NCBI RefSeq assembly: GCF_001050135.1 | Contig: NZ_CP012040.1 | Span: 248,001-312,000 of the forward strand | From: Cyclobacterium amurskyense | Lineage (GTDB): Bacteria; Bacteroidota; Bacteroidia; Cytophagales; Cyclobacteriaceae | Length of the DNA stretch: 64,000 nucleotides | Direction: 5' to 3' | Part shown: piece after piece, positions 25,622 to 33,609 of the stretch | Layout: each line of letters begins with the position of its first letter | How positions within the stretch are numbered: position 1 is the first letter of the stretch | Translations under genes and position numbers: made by a program | Notes under the pieces: generated by a model | What the model saw: the letters and a program-made list of their open reading frames with translations, nothing else | Databases searched by the model: none | Told to the model about the DNA's origin: nothing

Positions 25622-26008
25622 ATGATAAAGATAGTTTTAATAGATGATGACCCAGTAAGCATTTTCGTTACCGAAAAACTGATTTCAAAAAATATTTTGG
25701 AACCATTCAAGGTTTTTTCATTCAATAATGCTACTGATGCGCTAAAGGACATTAATAATATCAGGCCTGATTATTTATTTCTAGACATCAATATGCCTGA
25801 GATAAATGGATGGGACTTTTTAGAAATGTTTAAGCCTGTCAAGAAAAATCCAGAAATATACATTCTAAGTAGCTCCATTGATGAAACAGACATTTCAAAG
25901 GCCAAACAATACGATGAGGTAAAAAACTATCTTACTAAACCTTTAATAAAACAATATATCAAGCTTATCTTCGGTGGTGGAAAATTTGATCGTAAAATCC
26001 AACATTAA
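25622..26008 (+). CDS. Single-domain response regulator
   Basis: This 128-residue receiver domain has no output domain: acidic pocket DDD (8-10), phosphorylation site D55 in LFLDINMPEINGW, switch residue S83 or S84 in ILSSSIDE, and K106 in YLTKPL. The INMPEINGWDFL block is shared with the receiver at 50045, so the two are paralogues. It would accept phosphate from a hybrid or stand-alone histidine kinase elsewhere. It stands alone between an AT-rich region and the acidic microprotein. Confidence 0.9.
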   Translation: MIKIVLIDDDPVSIFVTEKLISKNILEPFKVFSFNNATDALKDINNIRPDYLFLDINMPEINGWDFLEMFKPVKKNPEIYILSSSIDETDISKAKQYDEVKNYLTKPLIKQYIKLIFGGGKFDRKIQH

Positions 26009-26354
26009 GAGTATTAAAGAGAAGCACTTTACATCAATTACACATTATTTTTAGTAAAATCAAGCCCTATTTCACCAATAGATCTTACAGAGCCAGTTAT
26101 ATTCAAAAGTAATTCAAATGCTTACAAAACCAAATATCACTTAATTTAGCTGCTCAGCGGAGCCACAGATCACGATTTGGACCTTTACCCCACATATATT
26201 CAACTGACCAAGATCAAAATAAATAATATTGTTCAATGGGTTAAAACCAAGCCAATTTAAAATCTAAAATTTATTTTTTTAAGTGTATTGAGAATTGGTT
26301 ATTTTTTCATTATTTAGCATCGTTTTTATTGTTTTATTTCAATCACATACACCT
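26009..26354. other. Intergenic region before the acidic microprotein
   Basis: The stretch has no recognised gene or repeat. The frame of the acidic protein is open back to a TTG at 26295, coding for a hydrophobic stretch, but no signal-peptide structure with a good start is present. Confidence 0.4.
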
Positions 26355-26540
26355 ATGAATGAGGATTTTGAAGACGAATTTGAAAATGAGTTTTCGGACG
26401 ATTACGATGATGAAAAATACAACAGAGAAGATGATGTATTTTTAGACGAAGACGAGGAAGATTTTGCAATGGATTTAAAAGACTTCGACGAGGACGAAAG
26501 TTTCGACGATGTCTTTGATGAAGATGACGATTTTGATTAA
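26355..26540 (+). CDS. Highly acidic microprotein
   Basis: This 61-residue protein starts at the ATG giving NEDFEDEFENEF. By my count 35 of 61 residues are Asp or Glu, only three are Lys or Arg, and nine Phe are spread at spacings of about four to nine. It has no Cys and no membrane segment from this start. A TTG 20 codons upstream (26295) would add a hydrophobic leader of about 20 residues; with that start it could be a membrane-anchored acidic tail. No known family is recognised. DNA-mimic, metal- or calcium-binding, or chaperone-like roles are conceivable. Evidence for coding is reading-frame purity of acidic codons, so certainty is moderate. Confidence 0.55.
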   Translation: MNEDFEDEFENEFSDDYDDEKYNREDDVFLDEDEEDFAMDLKDFDEDESFDDVFDEDDDFD

Positions 26541-26852
26541 TTCACTTGCCCTATTTTACCTAACCAAGCATGTAAAGAGAAATGCTTTAACGCAAACTAG
26601 AAAATCTATCAACTAATGAAATGGCTTCGCAGCAAGCCACTTCATTACTTCGAAAAAAGAAATCACAATAGTACCTAACTAAAACCTACTGTCAGCCTGA
26701 ATTTATTGGTATTTCCGCCCTTTCTCCTAAAGTCAAGAAAGGCTATAATGTAATCCATATTTAAGATATTGGTGCTTTTTAAAAATATGCTTTGTATTCC
26801 CCCTTATGAATGCTAAATTGCAAGCAAATTTGACATTTAAAACCACTTTATC
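26541..26852. other. Intergenic region with a strong hairpin
   Basis: About 310 bp without a gene. It contains the near-perfect 14-bp inverted repeat at 26614-26647 and a possible promoter-like TTTG box near 26786-26794 preceding the 48-residue gene. Confidence 0.4.
26614..26647. repeat. Inverted repeat, 14-bp arms with one mismatch
   Basis: TAATGAAATGGCTT (26614-26627) and AAGCCACTTCATTA (26634-26647) form a hairpin with loop CGCAGC. No T-run follows, so it is not a typical intrinsic terminator for the acidic gene ending at 26540. Confidence 0.7.
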
Positions 26853-26999
26853 ATGTTATTAGATATATTTAGCGCTCCTATAGCATCAGGGGCTCAGACT
26901 TTCTGGTTGATCGTTGCCATTTTGGTTGGTTTAGGAGCAGGTATTACTGCTGTTGACTTCAGAAGTACTGTATTTAAAAAAGACAGCAAAAAAGACTAA
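26853..26999 (+). CDS. 48-residue single-pass membrane protein
   Basis: This short gene starts MLLDIFSAPIASGAQ, has one clear transmembrane helix (FWLIVAILVGLGAGITAV, about residues 17-34) and ends with a positively charged tail (FRSTVFKKDSKKD). The codon usage is like neighbouring genes and a strong terminator begins directly after the stop, which supports a real expressed unit. The positive-inside rule puts the C-terminus in the cytoplasm. No family is recognised; the size and layout resemble small membrane-complex subunits. Confidence 0.65.
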   Translation: MLLDIFSAPIASGAQTFWLIVAILVGLGAGITAVDFRSTVFKKDSKKD

Positions 27000-27000
27000 T

Positions 27001-27037
27001 AAAAAATGCCGGTAAAAATTTACCGGCATTTTTTATT
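27001..27037 (+). terminator. Strong intrinsic terminator after the 48-residue membrane protein
   Basis: AAAAAATGCCGGTAAA (27001-27016) and TTTACCGGCATTTTTT (27019-27034) form a 10-bp stem with A- and T-runs on either side, so it may work in both directions. Confidence 0.9.
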
Positions 27038-27159
27038 TTCTCTTTTGTCATTATATTTTTTTTATTTAGCTAGCGCTAAATCCCTTATTCATTAACTTTC
27101 GCTCTTGTCTTTTTTGCGAAACAAGAACTCCAAATGGTACTAAGGTGTATTCATATAGG

Positions 27160-28755
27160 TCAATGTACATTCCCCATTAATCTTCGTATTGGTTTAGCCA
27201 CTAGCATCAATACTATGCCTGCACCTACCGCAGTATAAACTATAAGCATATATTGGCTCGGCATTTGGGCCAAAGCCTCCTCTGTACCCCCACTGGCTCC
27301 TCCAGCAATCCTCCCCGCAATAAGACTACCCATAGCTATGGACAAAAACCACATTCCCATCATTTGTCCTACAAACTTCTTTGGTGCCAACTTAGTAGTC
27401 AAACTTAAGCCCACAGGACTAAGGCTAAGCTCTCCAAAAGTATGAAACAAATAAGTAATCACCAGCCAAGAAGGAGCAGCCATATCCCCTGAAGCAGCAA
27501 TCTTTGCAGCAAAATACATAACTAAAAACCCTATACCCAAAAGGACCAAACCAAAAGCAAATTTAAGTGGTGAACTAGGCTCCAAATTTCTCTTAGCAAG
27601 TGCTACCCACATGGCACCAAAAAAAGGCGCAAACAATATAATAAAAATACTATTTATAGATTGAAAGTAACCTGCTGGCACTTCCCATCCTAAAATGACT
27701 CTATCCGTAAATCTTTCAGCAAATAGGTTCAATGAGGATCCTGCTTGTTCAAATCCTGACCAGAAAATGGATGAAAATACAAATAAAATCATCACTACCA
27801 ATACTTTTTTCTTTTCGTCTCTGTTTAACCCACCAAGGAACAGAACATACAAGAAGAACATTAAAGCCACTATTGCTATCACCGTATTTGATACAGCTGC
27901 AATCGCAACTGGATCAATCGATAAAATCTCTAGAAAAAATAACGCAAGGACTATGGCTATAAGCAGCATTGCAACCCATACCCCTTTAACCAAATTATTC
28001 CTCTCGCCTTTTTCCTTTTTATTTGTTGGCACTATTGGATTTCCTACCCCTGATAAGTATTTCCCAGTTAACTTGTATTGGATTAAGCCCATCAGCATCC
28101 CAAATCCCGCCAATCCAAAACCCAAATGCCAATCATATATAGCCAATGTACTGCAGGCAATTGGAGCAATAAAAGCACCTACATTAATTCCCATATAAAA
28201 GATAGAAAAGCCAGCATCTCTCTTTGAACTGTTTTCTGGATACAATTGCCCTACAATAGAACTAATATTTGGCTTTAATAAGCCGGTACCTATCACTATT
28301 AGGATCAATCCCATAAAAAAAGAATACAGATCTACCCCTGTCAGCGCCCCTTTAGCACCATGATCTCCTGTTATTAAGGCCAACAAGCCTGGTAGGGCCA
28401 TAGTAAAATGACCTAGGGTAATGATAATCCCACCATACCAGACAGATTTTTTAAGCCCTATAATCCGATCTGCGATCCATCCACCTGGAAGTGCAAGAAG
28501 GTAAACCGCCATTGAGTACAAACCATAAATTGCTCCTGAAGTTTGGTCATTAAAACCAAGCCCTCCGGTGGCTATAGGGGCAGTCATAAATAAAATAAGC
28601 AAAGCCCGCATCCCGTAGTAGCTAAATCTTTCCCACATCTCGGTAAAGAAAAGGGTCATTAAACCTTTAGGGTGCCCAAACAACTGTGACCCTTCATTTT
28701 CCAAAATCTTATTAGGGGCATTGTGCTTACCTAAAAATTGATCATCTTTTTCCAA
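27160..28755 (-). CDS. Proton-dependent oligopeptide transporter (POT/PTR2 family)
   Basis: This 531-residue MFS transporter imports di- and tripeptides with protons. The N-terminus has the family signature TLFFTEMWERFSYYGMRALL with ExxER (about 36-56). Some 12-14 transmembrane helices follow, with the PTR2 motif FSIFYMGINVGAFIAP (about 182-197) and the second-half motif SPVGLSLTTKLAP (about 456-468). The length fits the Bacteroidota type with extra helices in the middle. It is monocistronic and divergent from the cyclophilin gene. Confidence 0.94.
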   Translation of the reverse strand: MEKDDQFLGKHNAPNKILENEGSQLFGHPKGLMTLFFTEMWERFSYYGMRALLILFMTAPIATGGLGFNDQTSGAIYGLYSMAVYLLALPGGWIADRIIGLKKSVWYGGIIITLGHFTMALPGLLALITGDHGAKGALTGVDLYSFFMGLILIVIGTGLLKPNISSIVGQLYPENSSKRDAGFSIFYMGINVGAFIAPIACSTLAIYDWHLGFGLAGFGMLMGLIQYKLTGKYLSGVGNPIVPTNKKEKGERNNLVKGVWVAMLLIAIVLALFFLEILSIDPVAIAAVSNTVIAIVALMFFLYVLFLGGLNRDEKKKVLVVMILFVFSSIFWSGFEQAGSSLNLFAERFTDRVILGWEVPAGYFQSINSIFIILFAPFFGAMWVALAKRNLEPSSPLKFAFGLVLLGIGFLVMYFAAKIAASGDMAAPSWLVITYLFHTFGELSLSPVGLSLTTKLAPKKFVGQMMGMWFLSIAMGSLIAGRIAGGASGGTEEALAQMPSQYMLIVYTAVGAGIVLMLVAKPIRRLMGNVH

Positions 28756-28871
28756 AAGCGAATTATTTAAAAACGTTTTAAAATTTTGTTCCTTTAATGC
28801 TAAAGGCCCTAAATATTGCTTGATACTACCATAATTTCTGTATTATTGCAAAAAAAACAAACTATAGCTTC

Positions 28872-29306
28872 ATGAAAACAGGAGAAATTCATACCGACAA
28901 GGGCATAATGAAAGTTGATTTTTACGATCAAGATGCACCAAAGGCAGTGGCAAATTTTATTGATTTAGCTAATAAGGGATTTTACGATGGCCTTAGCTTT
29001 CACCGTGTTATACCTAATTTTATGATACAAGGTGGTTGTCCAAAAGGAAATGGAACTGGTGGACCTGGATATACAATTGACTGTGAACTAGATGGTGAGC
29101 TACAATACCATGACAAAGGTGTTCTTTCCATGGCACATGCTGGTAGAAATACTGGTGGTTCCCAATTTTTCATCTGCCACAACAGAGACAATACCCAACA
29201 CTTGGATAGAAATCATACATGTTTTGGAAAAGTGACTGAAGGATTAGAAATTATTGACCAAATCAAACAAGGAGATAAAATCCTTAAAATTGTAATCGCC
29301 GAATAG
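28872..29306 (+). CDS. Cyclophilin-type peptidyl-prolyl cis-trans isomerase
   Basis: This 144-residue minimal cyclophilin is cytoplasmic (no signal). Catalytic Arg is in YDGLSFHRVIPNFMIQGG (about 38-55), then GNGTGGPGYTI, LSMAHAGRNTGGSQFFI (about 83-99) and HTCFGKVTEGLEII. It catalyses proline isomerisation during protein folding. It is slightly shorter than typical PpiB by loss of loops. It converges on the nucleoside transporter gene with only 39 bp between. Confidence 0.95.
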   Translation: MKTGEIHTDKGIMKVDFYDQDAPKAVANFIDLANKGFYDGLSFHRVIPNFMIQGGCPKGNGTGGPGYTIDCELDGELQYHDKGVLSMAHAGRNTGGSQFFICHNRDNTQHLDRNHTCFGKVTEGLEIIDQIKQGDKILKIVIAE

Positions 29307-29345
29307 GCTTTTCAATTGACTCATTAATTGAGTTTGGTCGCAAGA

Positions 29346-30629
29346 CTAAAAAAGTGCCCCGGCAATGGTGGCGGTCATTAAACAAGCTATGGTAGCGGCC
29401 AACAAGGCCCGCATCCCTAATCTTGATAGATTCCCCTGTTGCCCGGGTGCTATACTCCCTATTCCTCCCACTTGAATCGCTATGGAACTGAAGTTAGAAA
29501 ACCCACAAAGGGCATAAGTAGCGATAACAATTGATTTTGGAGAAAGTGTGCCTGCCTCTTTCATATCTGCCAAGCCTAAATAAGCTACAAATTCATTGAT
29601 TACAGTTTTTTGACCTAACAAAGACCCTACCGCAAGGGTATCTTTCCACTCGACACCTATTATCCAGGCAAAAAGCCTAAAAACCTGCCCTAACAAATAC
29701 TCCAATGAAAAACCCGAAAAGGTACCATTGGTACTATTAACAACAAGTGTGTTTAAGCCAAGAAACTCGCCAATTATTCCTGATAACAAATAATTCAAAG
29801 CTGCGATTACAGCTATAAAAGCAAGCAGCATTGCACCTACATTAAGGGCTAGCCTTAGACCTTCAGAAGCCCCTCTAGACATGGCGTCTATTAGGTTTAC
29901 GTCAGGAACCTCACTGCTTATATCCAAATGTTCATCTAATTTCCTGTTTTTCTCTTCTGGAATTATAATCTTTGAAATGACAATTGCTGCGGGAGCATTC
30001 ATTATACTCGCTCCCAACAAGTAGGTAGCAAAGCGAGTTTTTTCAACAGGATCATCTCCTCCAAGGAAAGCCACATACCCTGCCAATACCCCTCCAGCTA
30101 TAGTAGCCATGCCTCCTGTCATCAGACACATCAATTCTGACCTAGACATGGTGGGAATAAAAGGTTTAACAAGCAAGGGTGCTTCTGTCTGACCAAGAAA
30201 GATATTGCCAGCTGCTGACAAACTTTCAGGGCCTGAAAGCCTCATGGTTCGGGACATTATCCAAGCAATACCAAAAACAACTTTTTGCAAAACCCCTAGG
30301 TAATACAAGCCTGCGGAAACTGTTGAGAAGAAGATGATGGTTGGTAAAACTTGAAAAGCAAAAATAAAGCCGAAGGAGTTGGTTGCAAGGTCCCCAAATA
30401 TAAACTGTGCCCCTTCTTCAGAGAAACTTAAAAACTTAACAAAACCTGCACTAACATTAGAGAAAATAGTAGCTACAAATCCGACTTTAGTAATCAACAC
30501 ACCGAAAACTACCTGTAACAATATCCCTATACTGACCAATCTCCAGTCAATAAGTTTTCTGTTTGAAGAAAAAATACTGGCAAAAATAACCAGAACTAAA
30601 ATCCCTAAAAATCCTCTTATATAGTCCAT
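29346..30629 (-). CDS. NupC/CNT family nucleoside transporter
   Basis: This 427-residue concentrative nucleoside transporter has the core motif GQTEAPLLVKPFIPTMSRSEL (NupC Pfam core, about 148-165), GGMATIAGGVLAGYVAFLGG, and the C-terminal motif KTVINEFVAYLGLADM followed by ALCGFSNFSSIAIQVGG. It should import nucleosides with Na+ or H+. Several gate and hydrophobic segments span the chain. It is monocistronic, with the bfn gene terminator upstream on the same strand. Confidence 0.94.
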   Translation of the reverse strand: MDYIRGFLGILVLVIFASIFSSNRKLIDWRLVSIGILLQVVFGVLITKVGFVATIFSNVSAGFVKFLSFSEEGAQFIFGDLATNSFGFIFAFQVLPTIIFFSTVSAGLYYLGVLQKVVFGIAWIMSRTMRLSGPESLSAAGNIFLGQTEAPLLVKPFIPTMSRSELMCLMTGGMATIAGGVLAGYVAFLGGDDPVEKTRFATYLLGASIMNAPAAIVISKIIIPEEKNRKLDEHLDISSEVPDVNLIDAMSRGASEGLRLALNVGAMLLAFIAVIAALNYLLSGIIGEFLGLNTLVVNSTNGTFSGFSLEYLLGQVFRLFAWIIGVEWKDTLAVGSLLGQKTVINEFVAYLGLADMKEAGTLSPKSIVIATYALCGFSNFSSIAIQVGGIGSIAPGQQGNLSRLGMRALLAATIACLMTATIAGALF

Positions 30630-30814
30630 TCAAGCATGTGTTTTTTATATCCTGGATTTCGTTATAGGATTCAAAATGGCTCTTATAAGCATACGATCAA
30701 AATAGCTTTAGAAAATTTGATGTTTTATGCACCTTTTATGAATGGATATCTCTCTAATTTAATACTAAGACCTTCAAAAGCTGGTAGGCCTAAAATTAAA
30801 TATTACAAAGTTGT

Positions 30815-30857
30815 CTAAAATATAGTGATGAGATCAATTCCTTCGATTGATCTCATC
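30815..30857 (-). terminator. Terminator hairpin overlapping the end of the bifunctional nuclease gene
   Basis: GATGAGATCAAT (30827-30838) and ATTGATCTCATC (30846-30857) are perfect 12-bp arms around a 7-nt loop. The right arm lies inside the last codons of the minus-strand gene ending at 30834. The downstream tract on the minus strand is only moderately U-rich (ACTATATTTT). Confidence 0.75.
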
Positions 30858-31448
30858 TCTTAACCTGGCAGCTTTTTCATAATCTTCATTTCCAATAGCT
30901 TTTTCAAGCATTTGGTTAAGTTTGTCTAAACTAAAATCCTTAAGTGAGGCTTCCTGAGATTTACCACGTTCACCAGGTTTACCTTTACCTGATTTGGTAA
31001 CCCCTGAAGCTTCCTGTTCTCTTTTTTCATCCTCCTCAGTAAACTCAATGGCGGCTTCAGACATAACTGAATTGGCACAATAAATAGGTGCATCAAACCT
31101 TACCGCTATTGCGATAGCATCAGATGGTCTGGCGTCAATTTCTACTTTCTTGAATGAATTTTGGCACATGATCTTGGCATAAAATACGCCTTCTCTCATA
31201 TCCGAAATCAGAATATGATCTATTGAAAATTGAAAATTGGAAGAAAATGACTTGAACAGATCATGGGTCATTGGTCTGTTGGGTATTATTTTCTCTATTT
31301 CAATAGCAATGGCCTGGGCTTCAAACATTCCAATAACGATAGGCAACTTACGTTTACCTTCTGATTCCCCCAGAACCAAGGTAAAGGAACCAGATTGTGT
31401 GCTATTGGAAGATAGCCCCAGGATTTCTAACTCAACTGTATTGTCCAC
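30834..31448 (-). CDS. Bifunctional nuclease family protein (DUF151/BFN) with UVR motif
   Basis: This 204-residue protein contains a BFN domain (residues about 3-135; GSFTLVLGESEGKRKLPIVIG, VEIDARPSDAIAIAVR), a charged Gly/Lys-rich linker (about 145-165) and a C-terminal UVR motif (LDKLNQMLEKAIGNEDYEKA, then ARLRDEINRR) as in UvrB/UvrC. BFN proteins have reported RNase/DNase activity in plants; the bacterial role is unclear. It starts 6 bp after etfA ends and so is third in an etfB-etfA-bfn operon. Confidence 0.88.
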   Translation of the reverse strand: MDNTVELEILGLSSNSTQSGSFTLVLGESEGKRKLPIVIGMFEAQAIAIEIEKIIPNRPMTHDLFKSFSSNFQFSIDHILISDMREGVFYAKIMCQNSFKKVEIDARPSDAIAIAVRFDAPIYCANSVMSEAAIEFTEEDEKREQEASGVTKSGKGKPGERGKSQEASLKDFSLDKLNQMLEKAIGNEDYEKAARLRDEINRRN

Positions 31449-31454
31449 GATTAA

Positions 31455-32420
31455 TTATTTTAATGCTTTAATTGCTTGTGTCAATTTTGGAACCACATCA
31501 AAAGCATCACCTACAATTCCATAATCAGCAGCCTTAAAGAAAGGTGCTTCCGGATCATTATTTATGACTACAATATACTTTGAAGCATTTACTCCTGCAA
31601 GGTGTTGAATTGCTCCTGATATCCCAATGGCAATATACAAGGTAGGAGCCACTTTTACACCGGTTTGGCCAACATGTTCATGATGTGGTCGCCATCCTAA
31701 GTCAGAGACTGGCTTGGAACAGCCTTTTGCAGCATGCAAACTATCTGCAAGTTCCTCTATCATGCCCCAATTTTCAGGTCCTTTCAGTCCTCTTCCACCA
31801 GATACTACTATGTCTGCTTCCGGTAATAAGATTTCTCCTTCTGCCTTTTCTGCGCCAGTAATTTTGGCCGAAAAATTCTCATCTCCAATGGTTAAATCCA
31901 ATGGCTCTACTTTCACCTCTGCTCCATCTGTCTTTATGGTGTAGCTATTCTTTTTGATGGCAAGAATCTTCTTTTCCGCACTTATAGCAGTTTCAGCAAA
32001 AGCCTTACCAGTAAAAATGCTCCTCTTAACAACAAATCCATTGGTCAAGTTGGGCAATTCAACCACATTGGTAACGAGGCCAGCTTCTAGCTTAACCGCC
32101 AATCTTGCAGCTACAGCATCTCCCAATGAAGATTTAGCCAATACCAATGTAGCAGCGCCAACCTTATTAAAAACTTGGGCAATTGCATCTGCCTGAGCTA
32201 AAATCACACCTTGATTCAAACGTTCGTCTTGCAAATGAAAAATCTCATTAGCTCCGGCGGAACCAACCTGATTCCATTCTTCGCTATCAATCGTTCCTAC
32301 GCCTAAAACGCTAACTTTTGCTCCTTGCATTTCGGCAAGACCAGCAGCATAAGAAACCGCTTCCAAAGAAGAACTTTTTATTTTGCCCTGATCTTGTTCT
32401 ATATATACTAATATTGACAT
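31455..32420 (-). CDS. etfA: Electron transfer flavoprotein subunit alpha
   Basis: This 321-residue FAD-binding subunit of the ETF dimer passes electrons from acyl-CoA and other dehydrogenases to ETF-quinone oxidoreductase. The C-terminal FAD domain is complete: VVSGGRGLKGPENWGMIEEL (about 203-222), DLGWRPHHEHVGQTG and KVAPTLYIAIGISGAIQH, followed by NNDPEAPFFKAADYGIVGD. It lies 11 bp downstream of etfB and upstream of the bfn gene. Length and motifs are standard. Confidence 0.96.
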   Translation of the reverse strand: MSILVYIEQDQGKIKSSSLEAVSYAAGLAEMQGAKVSVLGVGTIDSEEWNQVGSAGANEIFHLQDERLNQGVILAQADAIAQVFNKVGAATLVLAKSSLGDAVAARLAVKLEAGLVTNVVELPNLTNGFVVKRSIFTGKAFAETAISAEKKILAIKKNSYTIKTDGAEVKVEPLDLTIGDENFSAKITGAEKAEGEILLPEADIVVSGGRGLKGPENWGMIEELADSLHAAKGCSKPVSDLGWRPHHEHVGQTGVKVAPTLYIAIGISGAIQHLAGVNASKYIVVINNDPEAPFFKAADYGIVGDAFDVVPKLTQAIKALK

Positions 32421-32431
32421 GCTAATTTTGT

Positions 32432-33163
32432 TTAAAGAATTTTGGCATCATTTTTCAATAGATCAACCAATTGATCCACGTTATCAACGAGTTTAACAGC
32501 TCCTTTGGCCGGTGGCATTTCATACGAATTTACTGCTGTTCGGGATTCATCGCCAACGGGTTCACTTACTGTAAGTGGCTTAGTTCTCGCAGACATGATT
32601 CCACGCATATTAGGTATTTTCCACTCAGCAATAGGCTCCTGGCATCCAGCAATAAAAGGCAAGTCTACCTCAATAAATTCTTTACCACCTTCTATTTCTC
32701 TTGACAATTTACCTTTACCGCCTTCAACTTCCAATTTCATTACTGGAGAAAGGGAAGGCATGCCTAGTAATTCGCCAACCATTCCATGAACCATTCCTCC
32801 ATTAAAATCAATGGATTCTCTACCCATAAGAATTAAATCAAAACCTTTGTCCTTTGAGAAATTTGCAATCTGTTTGGCTACAAAGAAGGCATCTTTAGGA
32901 AATGCATTAATCCTTACAGCCTCATCCGCACCTATTGCCAAGGCCTTGCGAAGAGTAGGCTCGGTCTCTGCTTCTCCAACATTGAGAACTGTAATGCTCC
33001 CATTGCTTTCAGCTTTTAACTCCACTGCCCGCGCCAATGCGTAGTCATCATAAGGACCTATAATAAATTGTACTCCACTTTTGTCCAATTGGGTATTGTT
33101 GTCTGTAAATTGAATCTTTGAAGTGGTATCAGGTACATGCGTGATACAAACCAATATTTTCAT
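32432..33163 (-). CDS. etfB: Electron transfer flavoprotein subunit beta
   Basis: This 243-residue partner of EtfA binds AMP. It begins MKILVCITHVPDT and has GPYDDYALARAVELK, the ILMGRESIDFNGGMVHGMVG segment (about 114-133) and the terminal VDQLVDLLKNDAKIL helix. It is the first gene of the etfB-etfA-bfn operon. It serves fatty-acid beta-oxidation and amino-acid oxidation, consistent with the DECR-like reductase at 20431. Confidence 0.96.
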   Translation of the reverse strand: MKILVCITHVPDTTSKIQFTDNNTQLDKSGVQFIIGPYDDYALARAVELKAESNGSITVLNVGEAETEPTLRKALAIGADEAVRINAFPKDAFFVAKQIANFSKDKGFDLILMGRESIDFNGGMVHGMVGELLGMPSLSPVMKLEVEGGKGKLSREIEGGKEFIEVDLPFIAGCQEPIAEWKIPNMRGIMSARTKPLTVSEPVGDESRTAVNSYEMPPAKGAVKLVDNVDQLVDLLKNDAKIL

Positions 33164-33222
33164 GAATTTTTATTTAAATTTGTCATTAAAATAAAACGAT
33201 TAAGCAACTTAATTCCATTAGC

Positions 33223-33549
33223 ATGAAACATCTTGACAGGGTAACAGAACTCCTGAATTACATAGAAAAAGAACCCAAAAACCCTTTTAACCTTTATGCT
33301 TTGGCTTTGGAATACCAAAATCAAGACAAAGAAAAGGCTTCTTTTTATTTTAACAAACTATTAATAGAACATAAAGACTATCTACCTACTTATTATCATG
33401 CTGCTTTGTTTTTTGCAAATGAGGAAGATTTGCAAAAAGCGGATAAAATCTTTTCTGAAGGTATAGAATTAGCTAAAACTCAAAACAATTTACATGCTAA
33501 AAAGGAATTAGAAAATGCTTATTTAAATTTTCAATTTGAAAATGATTAA
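33223..33549 (+). CDS. Tetratricopeptide-repeat-like small protein
   Basis: This 108-residue helical protein has about three TPR-type repeats: NPFNLYALALEYQNQDKEKA, KDYLPTYYHAALFFANEEDL and QKADKIFSEGIELAKTQNNL, each with the small-residue/aromatic spacing of TPRs. No signal peptide is present, so it is cytoplasmic. It would act as a protein-binding scaffold; the partner is unknown. It lies divergently from etfB and converges on dnaB. Confidence 0.82.
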   Translation: MKHLDRVTELLNYIEKEPKNPFNLYALALEYQNQDKEKASFYFNKLLIEHKDYLPTYYHAALFFANEEDLQKADKIFSEGIELAKTQNNLHAKKELENAYLNFQFEND

Positions 33550-33609
33550 AAGCATTGTATTACCTCAAACCCAATTTAAGCACTATCATCTCCTACTAAG
33601 GCCTAATGC

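Noticed and set aside
30636..30818. 60-codon frame between the nucleoside transporter and bfn genes
   Set aside because: It has no start context or motif and ends in the terminator region.
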